In this document: positions 52,775-62,238 of the stretch, piece after piece
How the letters are laid out: each line of letters begins with the position of its first letter
Position numbering within the stretch: position 1 is the first letter of the stretch
Source: JABAAI01 sp965242745
GTDB taxonomy: Bacteria; Spirochaetota; Leptospiria; Leptospirales; Leptonemataceae
Assembly (NCBI GenBank): GCA_965242745.1
Contig: CBDETG010000035.1
Span: 160,937-224,936, forward strand
DNA length: 64,000 nt
Direction of reading: 5' to 3'
The notes under the pieces: generated by a model
Seen by the model: the letters and a program-made list of their open reading frames with translations, nothing else
Databases searched by the model: none
Told to the model about the DNA's origin: nothing
Translations under genes and position numbers: made by a program

Positions 52775-53477
52775 ATGCGGGATAGCAGCGGGAAAACTGC
52801 TCATGGAGCTCGGCAACAGAAAATTGGCCGGCGGCATTGGCCTGGTCTACATAGCCATAAACCCAAAGTGAATCTGCAAAAGGAGCCATAATACGAGAGA
52901 GCCTCCCCCATGGTCCCATTGCCATCCATACCATATACGGGAAAGAAGCATTCTGAACAAACTGACATAGACGGCGCAAATCTTCACGCCTTCTGGCGTA
53001 ATATGCAAGTTTCACAACATCAACTTTGAGCAGCTCAGACTCACTTAGAACTTGCGCCATAGTTTCCTGGGGCGGAGTAGTCTCAAAATCATGCGTAGAT
53101 AACACAAGTAATAGATCACAAGCCTTAGCCTTTTTTAGCATAGCATCGCGGTAAGGATTTTCGTATTCTATATCCACAGCATCTATGAAGGGCAGCATAG
53201 CCTGCCACTTTTCTATATAGTTTTCATGCTTTGTTCCTTTCACGCAGGCTTCTTCCCACCGATAGGTTCCTAGAAGGACAAAGCCCCGGCTCTTTGCTTC
53301 CTTAGCAAAATCTATAACAGAGCTTGCAACAGCAAAAGCATCCATATCAACGCGTAATTCCAGCAAACGTACTCCCATGGCCAGCAGACTCTCTTGCTCC
53401 TGAAAGCGCAAAGGCCGCTGCGCTATTGCCATGATCTGCGGCCTGCTCCCTAAGTCTACACCTGCGAAACTAAGCAT
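52737..53477 (-). CDS. aroD: 3-dehydroquinate dehydratase, type I
   Basis: A 246-residue Schiff-base enzyme of the shikimate pathway. The substrate site is ELRVDMDAF; the catalytic His is in LSTHDFETTP and the catalytic Lys in KVDVVKLAYY. The end has the FxPFADSLWVYGY-like stretch. Its type differs from the unrelated type II (AroQ) enzyme. The next gene, YaaR-like, overlaps its 3' end on the same strand. Confidence 0.93.
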   Translation of the reverse strand: MLSFAGVDLGSRPQIMAIAQRPLRFQEQESLLAMGVRLLELRVDMDAFAVASSVIDFAKEAKSRGFVLLGTYRWEEACVKGTKHENYIEKWQAMLPFIDAVDIEYENPYRDAMLKKAKACDLLLVLSTHDFETTPPQETMAQVLSESELLKVDVVKLAYYARRREDLRRLCQFVQNASFPYMVWMAMGPWGRLSRIMAPFADSLWVYGYVDQANAAGQFSVAELHEQFSRCYPAYANQTGNKYKAS

Positions 53478-53728
53478 CGTAAAATTGTAAGAAAGCGCTA
53501 AGGCGGCCTGCGCAGCATCAGCTTGGCATTTCGCCCTTCCTGTCGTACTAAAGAGGGGACCGGCAAAAAAACAAAAGAAAAATTGGTGAATATAGGAGCT
53601 TTCGATAAGCTTCTATTCTATAGAAGAAAGCCAGAACAAAGAGTCAGGCATGCGCGCAATAAAGAGGAAAAGAGCGGGCCAAAGGGCCTCCTGCCGCAGG
53701 CAGAAAGCCCAATTCCATATAACAACTC

Positions 53729-54211
53729 CTATTTCTCTACTATACGAAAACTAATACGTCTGTTAATACGGCTCCTCGGATCAGAGCTATCCAAAAGCTC
53801 GTCATCCGCAATACCGCGGTAGCGCAGTTTGTAACGAGAGAAACCCTGGCGCAGCAAGGCCTGATAGACCGCCTTTGCTCTTTGGGTAGAATACCAGATA
53901 TTGCCTTTACGGCCGGCTCTGGCATTGCGAGGCCCAGAACTATCTGTATGTCCCACAACTTCCAAGACATAACCCTTCTCCATAGAGGAGAGCGCCTGCT
54001 TGATCTTTTTTCTGTTGCGGGAAGCCCATTTATTAAAATCCGCTTCCGGTACAAACACGGCCTTATAGGCAAAGCCATTACCTCCAGGCGAATACATCAA
54101 ACCCCCTACAGCCCCTCTACTTGTGCTAGAACAAAAGCTTAATATACTTGCTGACAATAAGCATATGCCAAAAAGCACAAGTTTTCTTATACTCCTTTTT
54201 TGGAATTCCAT
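53729..54211 (-). CDS. OmpA-like lipoprotein
   Basis: A 160-residue protein with a signal peptide ending ASILSFCSSTS (lipobox with Cys) and an OmpA C-terminal peptidoglycan-binding domain: YVLEVVGHTDSSGPRNARAG, then WYSTQRAKAVYQALL, then SRINRRISFRIVEK. The peptidoglycan-binding Asp and Arg are in the usual positions. It is likely an anchor between the outer membrane and the wall. AAGGAG supports the ATG at 54211; two upstream in-frame starts exist. Confidence 0.88.
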   Translation of the reverse strand: MEFQKRSIRKLVLFGICLLSASILSFCSSTSRGAVGGLMYSPGGNGFAYKAVFVPEADFNKWASRNRKKIKQALSSMEKGYVLEVVGHTDSSGPRNARAGRKGNIWYSTQRAKAVYQALLRQGFSRYKLRYRGIADDELLDSSDPRSRINRRISFRIVEK

Positions 54212-54444
54212 AAACATACTCCTTTTTTCTTCTTTTCTCCTTGAAACTAAAGACAAGACGCTGTTCTAAAGCAGCTCAGCTAAGAATCAACATCCAGCCT
54301 CAAAGCATCCTAATTGCATCTTCGCAAACGAAGATAAGCGCAAAAGAACGCTTCACCTTTTATATTTCGTAAAATCCTTCACTTGTGTCAAGCAAAAAGC
54401 GCTACAAAAACTGCGTCAATCGAAAAAAACTTTTAGGGTATACA

Positions 54445-54767
54445 ACCTACGGACATATTTCACGCTTTCTGGGCTTGAGGCCTCTCCTTACTGGTTGCTT
54501 GCAGAACAAACAAGCACAGGAGGGACCTATGTCCAATTATCAAAATGACTTACAAAAAATAAAACAAAATCTATTAGGAGTGAAAGAGCATACAGTGTGC
54601 TCAAAAGCACGCTTGCTGATACGCGTATTAGAAGCATTACAGAGTATGTCAGATATTACAACGAGGAAAGGCCGCATAGCTCTAGTGAGAAAGCCTGCAC
54701 CAAAACAGGTTTTTGATCAAGGATACCTTGAACCACAAGCAGCCTAGTGTGCAAAATGTCTGTAGGT
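54445..54767 (+). mobile_element. Intact copy of the ~320-bp inverted-repeat element
   Basis: A 323-bp unit bounded by ACCTACGGACATATTTCAC and the reverse complement of ACCTACAGACATTTTGCAC (16 of 19 matches). It matches the 42041-42359 copy in inverted orientation. Both copies are also alike for several bases beyond the ends, so target-site duplications cannot be read. It has its own ribosome-binding site and ORF but no transposase. It could be a MITE-like element, a toxin/antitoxin-type cassette or a repeated gene. Confidence 0.75.
54529..54747 (+). CDS. 72-residue protein carried by the inverted-repeat element
   Basis: A small basic, helical protein (SNYQNDLQKIKQNLLGVKEH, SKARLLIRVLEALQSMSD, ALVRKPAPKQVFDQG). 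GGAGG sits five bases before the ATG. I do not recognise it. A longer frame opens at 54385, but that part lies outside the element. The homologue at 42041-42359 has lost its start and frame. It could be a DNA-binding or regulatory protein; that is a guess from size and charge. Confidence 0.6.
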   Translation: MSNYQNDLQKIKQNLLGVKEHTVCSKARLLIRVLEALQSMSDITTRKGRIALVRKPAPKQVFDQGYLEPQAA

Positions 54768-54911
54768 CTTACAAAAATTCCCAACCTTCCCATACTACAA
54801 AAAGCGCGCCTTAGAGTAGTAAGCGGCGCTCTGGGCGACAGCAGGCATTGAGATAAGCAAGCTAAAATTACAAAATCCGCCGCATCCCCCTGCCAGCGGC
54901 CGTAATGTTCT

Positions 54912-55725
54912 TTATTGCTGGAGACGGGCCATCAGCGCTTCTATGCGTCGTTGGTAGCTTGCTTTTTTTAGCGAAAAGAGCTGGCAGAGGTATTGGTAAA
55001 GGCGGCATTCGAATACAAGATGCCTGCCTACGAGCTCCTGGATAGAATGTTCCTGTTTATGGCCCTCAAGCAAAGACAATGTTTGTATTTCCTTAGCTGA
55101 AAAAAGCATATGGCGTGTGTTAATAAAATCAGGCCCTATCTTATCCAGCAAGGCGGGCACTATAGCTGGGTGAATCTGCCCCCCTACAGACAGGCGCAGA
55201 TGGCAGCGACGCACGTAAGAAGCGATGCGGGCGCAATGCTTTGTCACCAGCTCATGATCTGTTTCTAAACGCAGCGAAGCTGCAAGGTCCGTGCGCGCAG
55301 CCGTTATCTGGCTAAGCTGGCTTATTTCTGGCGCTGCAAAAATAGCGTCCCAGCTGCTCTATTGCAGCAGCGCTCTCAACATTGATCATCTTCAAAAGGG
55401 TCTTGTAATACTTTTCAGGCAGCAGGGCTTCTAGGCTTTCGATAAACTTCCTTAGCGCATAGGGAGACTCGATCATAGGAGCAATCATGGCGTCCACCTC
55501 CAGCTGCGCCAGCGCGCGTATATCATTTCGCGCCTCTGGGCCTCCAATTTTTACGTAGAACGGAAGAATTCCTTGACTCAGCCGGCGCATTACAGAAAGT
55601 TCCTCAAAGTCCATGTCCTCTATCTCCGTGCCTGACTTAAGCGCTTTCAGCCCGGCCTTTAGCTTGAGTTCTTGCAAGCGCTCGCGCAGCTCCAAATAAG
55701 ATGGAGGAGTATGGGGTATAAGCAT
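54912..55725 (-). CDS. HpcH/HpaI aldolase-like protein, frameshifted
   Basis: The first frame (from ATG 55725 to a stop at 55312) reads as the front of a TIM-barrel aldolase/citrate-lyase-like enzyme: LPFYVKIGGPEARNDI, then VDAMIAPMIESPYALRKFIE, and MINVESAAAIEQL. The second half, in another frame, reads AIFAAPEISQLSQITAARTDL, then SVGGQIHPAIVPALLDKIGPDFINTR. One extra base in the CCC run at 55349-55351 separates them. The restored protein has about 270 residues. The substrate is unknown. It is divergent from the enoyl-CoA hydratase. Confidence 0.6.
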
Positions 55726-55758
55726 ATTGGAAAGAAAAACTTCCTAATATATAATCAT

Positions 55759-56547
55759 ATGTCATTTGTAAAGCTGGAAAAAAAGCATGACTACGCCTTG
55801 CTCTGTATCATGCGCCCTGAAGCGCTAAACGCCATTAACGCAGAGGTACTTGCTGACATATCTGCAGCTCTCAAAACAACTCTAAGCCAAGAAGATACAA
55901 GGGCCCTGATCTTATATGGAGCAGGTAAGAAAGCCTTCGCTGCGGGAGCAGACATTGCTGCCATGCAGGAAATGTCTGTAGAAAATCTTAGAAGCTTTCT
56001 GCGCCTGGGGAGCGGGATTTTTGATTCCATAGCGCAGGCAAATCTCATTACTATAGCGGCAATCAACGGCTTTGCTTTGGGAGGCGGCCTGGAGTTGGCC
56101 TTAGCCTGCGACCTGCGCCTTGCGGCAGATTCCGCCCAGATGGCGCTGCCAGAAGTGGGCTTGGGGCTTATCCCCGCCTTTGGAGGCACGCAGCGCCTGC
56201 CTAGAATGATAGGAGCTAGTCTGGCCCTTGAGATGATTCTTTCTGGAGAAAGGATAGGAGCTGCCCGCGCCCGTGAAATTGGTCTTGTAAACCACGTATA
56301 TCCGCAAGATTCCTTTATGGAGCATGTGGAGAGCTTCGTACAAAAACTCTTAGCCAAAAAATCACATGCCGCCCAAAGCGCAGCACGGCGCGCTCTTTGG
56401 GAGGGCCTTGCCTTAAACTCTAAGGAAGGCTTGGAAAAAGAGCAGAGCATCGCTGCAAAGCTCGCCCAAGCTCATGACTACCAAGAAGGCTGCGCTGCCT
56501 TTCTGGAGAAGCGCCCTCCCCTTTTTAGAGCAAAGGCAGACTTCTAA
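55759..56547 (+). CDS. Enoyl-CoA hydratase/isomerase family protein
   Basis: A 262-residue crotonase: AGKKAFAAGADIAAMQEM, then NGFALGGGLELALACDLRLA, then ALPEVGLGLIPAFGGTQRLPRMIG. The two catalytic Glu (in GGGLELAL and LPEVGLG) are present, so hydratase activity on short-chain enoyl-CoA is likely. The ATG at 55759 is preferred over a longer frame from 55672. gltX follows after 20 bp. Confidence 0.9.
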   Translation: MSFVKLEKKHDYALLCIMRPEALNAINAEVLADISAALKTTLSQEDTRALILYGAGKKAFAAGADIAAMQEMSVENLRSFLRLGSGIFDSIAQANLITIAAINGFALGGGLELALACDLRLAADSAQMALPEVGLGLIPAFGGTQRLPRMIGASLALEMILSGERIGAARAREIGLVNHVYPQDSFMEHVESFVQKLLAKKSHAAQSAARRALWEGLALNSKEGLEKEQSIAAKLAQAHDYQEGCAAFLEKRPPLFRAKADF

Positions 56548-56567
56548 ATTATCACAATTCTTATCTT

Positions 56568-58154
56568 ATGCAAAACAAGGGCAGGCTTAGCATACGGACA
56601 CGCTTTGCGCCCTCCCCTACAGGCCATTTGCATATAGGCGGGGCCCGCACTGCTCTTTTTAACTACCTCTACGCTCGCTCGCAAGGGGGCGCTATGGTCT
56701 TACGCATAGAGGATACAGACAGGGAAAGGTCTCTGCCAGAGGCAGAGCTTTGGATTTACGATTCTCTTGCCTGGCTGGGCATCCAACCTGACGAGGGGCC
56801 AGAGGAAGGGGGCCCCTACGGTCCTTACAGGCAATCCGAACGTCTTGCCTTGTATCAAGAATACGCCCAAAAGCTGCTCCATAACTCCCTTGCTTACCCA
56901 TGTTTTTGCAGCGATGAGGACTTAGCAGCAAAGCAGCAAGAGGCCAAGTTTTTAGGCAAGGCCTATGTTTATGACGGCAAATGCCGCAGCCTTAGCAAAG
57001 AAGAAGTAGAAGAGCGCCGCTCCAGAGGTCAGCCTTACGCTATACGTTTTCGCACAAAAGCCAAGGAGATCATTGTGGATGATATGATACAAGGGAAAGT
57101 GAAGTTTGATGCGCGCCTTATTGGAGACTTTATCATCGTCAAATCCAACGGCTTTCCCTCATACAACTATGCGGTGGTGCTCGATGATCATGCTATGGCC
57201 ATCAGTCATGTGATCCGCGGCGTGGGACATCTCTCCAATACGCCGCGCCAAATCTTACTTTACGAAGCCCTGGCGCTGCCCCGGCCCAGCTATGCGCATA
57301 TTTCTGAAATTGTAGGACCTGACAGGAAAAAACTTTCGAAACGACAAGGCGCCGCTTCTATCTTAATGTTCAAGGAATTAGGCTATCTGCCTGAGGCCTT
57401 CGCTAACTATATGGCGCTCTTAGGCTGGTATCCCCAAGACGGACGTGAATTTCTGCCGCCCCAAGAGTTACAGGAAAGATTTGATCTCAAGCAATGCTCC
57501 AAGAGCCCCGCTATGTTTGACTTTTTTTTATTGGAAAAAGAAAAGACCTCAAGGCAGCCGCACAAAACAAAGAACTGGAAAGACCTAGACTGGGGCCTGC
57601 TCCAAAAAGGCGTCAATAAAAAGTCTAAGCTCAACTGGCTTACAAATCTCTATCTACGAAAAATGCCTTTGGAGGAGTTATGGCCCCGGCTAAAAAGCAG
57701 GATACAAGCGGAGCCCTATCTCAGGCAAAAAGACGAAAAAGTCTTGCTTTATGCCTTTGATAATATACGTAAATATCTTGTCAATCTGCAGGAGAGCATG
57801 CCCTATTTGCGGGAGCTCTTCTCAGAAAGCAAGGCTGCGCTCTCGCAGGAAGCAATGGATCTTATGAAGCGGGAGACGTCCAAACAAGTAAGCGCTGCCT
57901 TTTTACAAGCGCTCAAAGCAAAGCAGGGCTCCTGCCAGGAAGCCGCTGACTATACGCAGCTTATGCGGGAAATAGGGCAGAGCTGTCAGGTCCAGGGGCG
58001 ATCTTTGTATATGCCTATACGCATTGCTGTGACAGGCGCTATGGAAGGCCTAGAGCTGCCTACCCTCTTCTCTATACTTGGGCCGCAAGCTATTATTACA
58101 AGGATGGAACATATTCTTTCTTTCGCAATAAGAGGCGGTTCCAAAACTACATAG
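56568..58154 (+). CDS. gltX: Glutamate-tRNA ligase
   Basis: A 528-residue class I synthetase: TRFAPSPTGHLHIGGARTAL carries the HIGH signature, and GPDRKKLSKRQGAASI has the KMSKS-like motif. It charges glutamate to tRNA. A C-terminal anticodon-binding domain completes it; the usual N-terminal zinc site is partial (CFCSDEDL). It lies in a run with enoyl-CoA hydratase before and the epimerase-HAD fusion after, with no gap to the latter. Confidence 0.95.
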   Translation: MQNKGRLSIRTRFAPSPTGHLHIGGARTALFNYLYARSQGGAMVLRIEDTDRERSLPEAELWIYDSLAWLGIQPDEGPEEGGPYGPYRQSERLALYQEYAQKLLHNSLAYPCFCSDEDLAAKQQEAKFLGKAYVYDGKCRSLSKEEVEERRSRGQPYAIRFRTKAKEIIVDDMIQGKVKFDARLIGDFIIVKSNGFPSYNYAVVLDDHAMAISHVIRGVGHLSNTPRQILLYEALALPRPSYAHISEIVGPDRKKLSKRQGAASILMFKELGYLPEAFANYMALLGWYPQDGREFLPPQELQERFDLKQCSKSPAMFDFFLLEKEKTSRQPHKTKNWKDLDWGLLQKGVNKKSKLNWLTNLYLRKMPLEELWPRLKSRIQAEPYLRQKDEKVLLYAFDNIRKYLVNLQESMPYLRELFSESKAALSQEAMDLMKRETSKQVSAAFLQALKAKQGSCQEAADYTQLMREIGQSCQVQGRSLYMPIRIAVTGAMEGLELPTLFSILGPQAIITRMEHILSFAIRGGSKTT

Positions 58155-58175
58155 ATGGGCTTTGGGGCGTGTTTT

Positions 58176-59900
58176 ATGACAACAACAAGCAAAAGAAAAA
58201 ACGTGCTGCTTTGCGGCGGCTCTGGTCTGATTGGCAGCGCATTAGCGCAATATCTGGAAGCAAGAGGCTATCAAGTTCAGATTTTGACTAGGAGGCCCGC
58301 AAGCCCGCAGCGCTATTGGGATCCAAAAAATGCCTATCTTCACGCTGATCTTTTGCAGTCGGCAGATATCATTATCAACCTTGCCGGGGCAGGTATTGCA
58401 GATCGAAGATGGTCTCAAAGCAGAAAAAAAGAGATTTTGGAGAGCCGCATCCAAAGCACAAGAATCCTATATCAGAAACTCCATGAGCTGGGACACCGGC
58501 CCTCCCTATTTATCAATGCCTCTGCCATTGGTTATTATGGCAACAGAGCCCAAGAGCTGCTGACAGAAGAATCAGGTCCAGGCCGGGGCTTTCTTCCTTA
58601 TGTAGGGCAGTGCTGGGAGCAAGAAGCGCTGCGAGTCTCTGAGCTTGGCATACGCACTGTGATTTTCAGGCTTGGCGTAGTACTCAGTAAAGCGGGAGGC
58701 GCCTTGCCAAAAATGCTGCTCCCTTTTCGCTTTGGCGCAGGGATGCCGCTAGGAGATGGCAGGCAGTTCCTAAGCTGGCTCCACATAGAAGACCTGTGCG
58801 CCATGTTTGCGCACGCAATAGAAAAAACTTCTATGTATGGCATCTACAACGCAGTCAGCCCTCAGCCTCTCAGCAATTACGAATTCTATCAGACTATAGC
58901 AAAGCTCAAGGGATCTAAGCTCCTAAGATTCGCAATGCCCTCGCAGCTCCTCCGGCTGGGCATGGGAGAAATGGCATGCTTGCTGCTAGATAGCGCCTGC
59001 GTCTTGGCAAAGAAAATCCAAGCAACAGGCTTCCAATATAAGCATCCCACGCTGGAGGCGGCCTTGCGCCATCTCTTTGCCCCGGACATGGCAAAGAGCA
59101 AGCAGGGAGTCATAAAACAAAAAAAGAGCGCAAAACAAAGCTACGCCTTCTTTGACTTGGACCGGACACTGCTCCCGGATGATACTATGCTCCTTTTTTG
59201 TAATTATATCCTGAGAAAAGAAGCCATGCGCAGGCTCTATCTGCTGCTTTTCTTACCTGCGCTTTTCTTGTATTCTTTGCGTTTGCTTAAGCCGCTTTTC
59301 CTAAAGCGGGTATTTTACAGTTTTTTATATCGCATGCGCAAGCCTGCTTTGGATTTTTATGTAGAAGATTTTGTAAAACACGTGCTTAGACCCAGATTGT
59401 TTCCCGAAGTCCTCCACTTGCTGGATTCCCATCGCCAAGCTGGTCATAAATTGATTCTTAACACAGCCAGCATAGAGCTCTATGCCCGGCGCCTTGCTCA
59501 GGAACTAGGATTTGATCTATGCTATGCTACGAAAATGTACTGTCTGGACCCCATGCCTCTCTTCCCTGTGATCCCTCAAAATAACAGCAAAGAGAAGAAA
59601 GTTCAGGCAATGCAGCAGGATCACTTTGGACTTTTGGACGAAAAAAAAGGAGAAGCATATCTTCTTTCCTTATGGGGCAAGGCTTGGGATCAGGCCTATA
59701 CATATACAGACAGCAGCAATGACCTGGCTCTTATAGGACTTGCAGATCATGTGGCGCTGATCCAAGCCACAGAAAAAAAGCTCCTGCATGCAGCGGCCAA
59801 AAAGGGCTGGACAATGCTTTCTCCCAGCGGCTCCCTTGGCAAGGCAAGACGTTTTTGGAGGAGTCTAGGGCAAATTACAGGTCTTTCTAAGTGTGCGTAG
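58176..59900 (+). CDS. TIGR01777-type epimerase fused to an HAD phosphatase
   Basis: Residues 1-300 form an SDR-type nucleotide-binding unit of the YfcH/TIGR01777 family: VLLCGGSGLIGSALAQYLEARG, then INLAGAGIADRRW, then INASAIGYYGNR, and a C-terminal DUF1731-like part. Residues about 325-575 form an HAD-IB hydrolase: catalytic FFDLDRTLLPDD, membrane-like segment RLYLLLFLPALFLYSL, motif II ILNTAS and motif III-IV YTDSSNDLALIGLADH. This resembles SerB/CicA-type phosphatases. The fusion is unusual. The ATG at 58176 is chosen; the frame opens at 58155. Confidence 0.88.
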   Translation: MTTTSKRKNVLLCGGSGLIGSALAQYLEARGYQVQILTRRPASPQRYWDPKNAYLHADLLQSADIIINLAGAGIADRRWSQSRKKEILESRIQSTRILYQKLHELGHRPSLFINASAIGYYGNRAQELLTEESGPGRGFLPYVGQCWEQEALRVSELGIRTVIFRLGVVLSKAGGALPKMLLPFRFGAGMPLGDGRQFLSWLHIEDLCAMFAHAIEKTSMYGIYNAVSPQPLSNYEFYQTIAKLKGSKLLRFAMPSQLLRLGMGEMACLLLDSACVLAKKIQATGFQYKHPTLEAALRHLFAPDMAKSKQGVIKQKKSAKQSYAFFDLDRTLLPDDTMLLFCNYILRKEAMRRLYLLLFLPALFLYSLRLLKPLFLKRVFYSFLYRMRKPALDFYVEDFVKHVLRPRLFPEVLHLLDSHRQAGHKLILNTASIELYARRLAQELGFDLCYATKMYCLDPMPLFPVIPQNNSKEKKVQAMQQDHFGLLDEKKGEAYLLSLWGKAWDQAYTYTDSSNDLALIGLADHVALIQATEKKLLHAAAKKGWTMLSPSGSLGKARRFWRSLGQITGLSKCA

Positions 59901-60709
59901 TCTATTTTTCTTACCGCCAAGATGCTGACTTCCCCCTTGTTTTGGCGTCTAACAGGGATGAGTATTATGATAGGCCTGCCTTGCCAGCGCATGTTTGGCA
60001 GGAAGAAGCCAAACATGAGGAAACGTCTCAAGACAAAAATCTTTTTGATAGGGCTTTGCCTATTTTAGGTGGAAGAGACCAAAAAGCCAATGGCGCTTGG
60101 CTGGCCCTGAAAGCAGATGGCCGTTTTGGAGCGCTTACAAATTACCGTGATCCTAAGAGGATAAAAAAGCATGCGCTCTCGCGGGGACTCTACATTCCTT
60201 CCTTTTTGCATTCACAAAAACTAGCAGGCGATTTCCTGCTCAGCCTCTCCAAAGAACAAGAAGACTCTAATCCTTACAACCTGCTTCTGGGAGATAGGGA
60301 AGCCCTCTATTACTACTCCAGTATCCGCAAAGAAGCCCAGAAGCTTGGGCCGGGCCTCTACGGTCTTTCTAATCATCTCCTGGACACTCCCTGGCCCAAG
60401 GTATGCAAAGGGAAGCGGGATTTTCGTAAACTTCTAGAGAGCCATAGGCCCTGTGAGCACGAGGCTTTTTTTATATTTTTGCAAGACAGACAAGAAGCTC
60501 CCGAGGAAGCTTTGCCTGATACAGGCATAGGGAAAGAATGGGAACGCATTCTTTCCCCGCGCTTTATCCACTCTCCTGATTATGGGACACGAGCCTCCAC
60601 GCTTATGTATATCCATAAAGGAGAGATCATTTTCTTAGAGCAAAGCTATGACAGGCATGCAAAGGCAGCTGAGCGAAGACATTTTTGCCTAGCGCTACAA
60701 AGCGCTTAA
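59891..60709 (+). CDS. NRDE-family protein
   Basis: A 272-residue NRDE (TANGO2-like) protein: Cys-2 after the GTG start (MCVVYFSY), then LVLASNRDEYYDRPA with the family name motif, then GGRDQKANGAWLALK and FGALTNYRDP, and GLSNHLLDTPWPKV. An N-terminal Cys supports an Ntn-hydrolase fold if the start Met is removed. The GTG start overlaps the end of the preceding fusion by ten bases. The function is unknown; heme handling has been suggested for eukaryotic members. Confidence 0.88.
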   Translation: MCVVYFSYRQDADFPLVLASNRDEYYDRPALPAHVWQEEAKHEETSQDKNLFDRALPILGGRDQKANGAWLALKADGRFGALTNYRDPKRIKKHALSRGLYIPSFLHSQKLAGDFLLSLSKEQEDSNPYNLLLGDREALYYYSSIRKEAQKLGPGLYGLSNHLLDTPWPKVCKGKRDFRKLLESHRPCEHEAFFIFLQDRQEAPEEALPDTGIGKEWERILSPRFIHSPDYGTRASTLMYIHKGEIIFLEQSYDRHAKAAERRHFCLALQSA

Positions 60710-61250
60710 TTGCATGCCAAGTATTTTTACATGACTCTTGCCTGCGCCCTTGCCAGCCTATGCTTTTAGATGGCATACTAAGACAGCCTCTTTCTGCGCC
60801 TGCTGTGTTATCCATATATGTTGCGCTGCTCCAAGCCTTAGGCAGCACAGCGTAGCTGCACAGTCAGACTGAGCCCTGCGCTTTTTTAGTCCCCTCTTCA
60901 AATACAATGATCCTAAGAATCATGAAAAAGTTGTCAGGTTCCAAGTATAGTTGTCTATATATTTAAAAAAGCAGCGCGCCTTTGCGCATACAAACCCGCC
61001 TGTATGTACTGCCAGGAAAAATTTACTTTTTTTCGTTTTCTTTTGTAAAGACGATTTGATTTTCGAGATACAGCGCCCGATAGTGCATATAAGCTTTCTT
61101 AAACACCAAGCGCTTTTTCTTGTGAGCCCGCTTAGTAGGAGCAAGAGAAAGGTCTTGCTTTGGAAGAAAGGGAAGTTTTTTTAATAAAAGGCTTGACTAT
61201 AGCAAAAAAAAATAGTCTCTAGTTTAAAGCGAAAGGGAGAAATACGTGCA
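60710..61250. other. Long intergenic gap before the TPR-like gene
   Basis: About 540 bp with no gene I can support. The minus strand keeps a 57-codon frame open at 61023-61196, Lys/Arg-rich (KRAHKKKRLVFKKAY), but it lacks any ATG, GTG or TTG start before the basic region. TTGACT at 61193 could be a -35 box for the next gene, but I see no well-spaced -10 box. Confidence 0.3.
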
Positions 61251-62223
61251 ATGAAAACATTAAGCATGAAAACATTAAGCATGAAAACATTAGGTTTGAA
61301 AATATTAGGTTTTTCGATCATTTTCACAGCTTGGCCTCTACTGGCTCAGCAGGCTGTACCAACACAAGACAAGGCGCAGGAGCTCGTGCCGGGAAGCAGG
61401 TTCCTTAACCCTGATAATCCCAGCCCCTTTGAAGCCATGCCGGGAGAGCTGCTTTCTGAGGAAATAGACTTAAACACCTTGACTGATCAACAGCGTCAAA
61501 AGCGAGACCGCAACCTGCGCGCTGATGAGTTGTGGAAGAATGCGGACTATCGTAATTACAACAAGTCCTTTGCAGACTTGCATAATCTATCGACGTCTTA
61601 TACAAATAACAAATACAGGCTGGCCCTTTCCTCATATCAATCGGGCGTCAATACCATTATTAAGATGCGTGAGCAAGAAGAGCTCCTTCGCAAAGAAAGC
61701 GCTGAGCAAACACGGCTCAGCGAGAAGTGGTATTGGCAATTAATAGACCGAAGAGCAAGGGAGGACAGACAGATTCATAACCTGCGCCGGAGAGCGAAGG
61801 TGCAGGCAGTGACCTACTTTGCACGCGCTATCAAATCATATGGATGACGTGATCAACAAAGAATTACGTGAGAAAGCTGTCTTCAAACGTCTTCTTTCCG
61901 CAATCTACCGCAACTGGGCTATGTACCAATTTGACCTGGGAAATCTGCCGCAGTGTATCCCTGTGCTGGAACTCTATCTCCAAATAGACGAAAACGAAAA
62001 AGAATACCCCGTGCATAAGTATTTGTCTCAATGCTATGCCTATCAGGAAAACATACTCAAGAAAAACCGCCTTGGCACAGAGGATGAGATCTTTCGTTTC
62101 CGTTACAAAAAGAATGTGCATCTCCTGCGAGCTACTGAGCTCAAATACGGCAAGGACTCTGTAGAATACAAACATATCGTCAATCTTCTTAATAGAGACG
62201 AAATCATTACAGAACAAAACTAG
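61251..62223 (+). CDS. Periplasmic repeat-helical protein, frameshifted
   Basis: The first frame codes a signal peptide (LGFSIIFTAWPLLAQQA) and a helical body up to a stop at 61845-61847. The second frame continues from a few bases earlier with INKELREKAVFKRLLSAIYRNWAMYQFDLGNLPQCIPVLELYLQ, TPR-like helices. Both halves fit one Leptospira-style protein of about 320 residues; removing one G at 61842-61843 joins them. Three 15-bp repeats (ATGAAAACATTAAGC) at the very start give three in-frame start codons (61251, 61266, 61281). The function is unknown. Confidence 0.6.
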
Positions 62224-62238
62224 CCACAAAACTTTACT

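Noticed and set aside
61023..61196. Basic 57-codon frame on the minus strand as a ribosomal-like protein
   Set aside because: No start codon and no match to known small ribosomal proteins that I can name.
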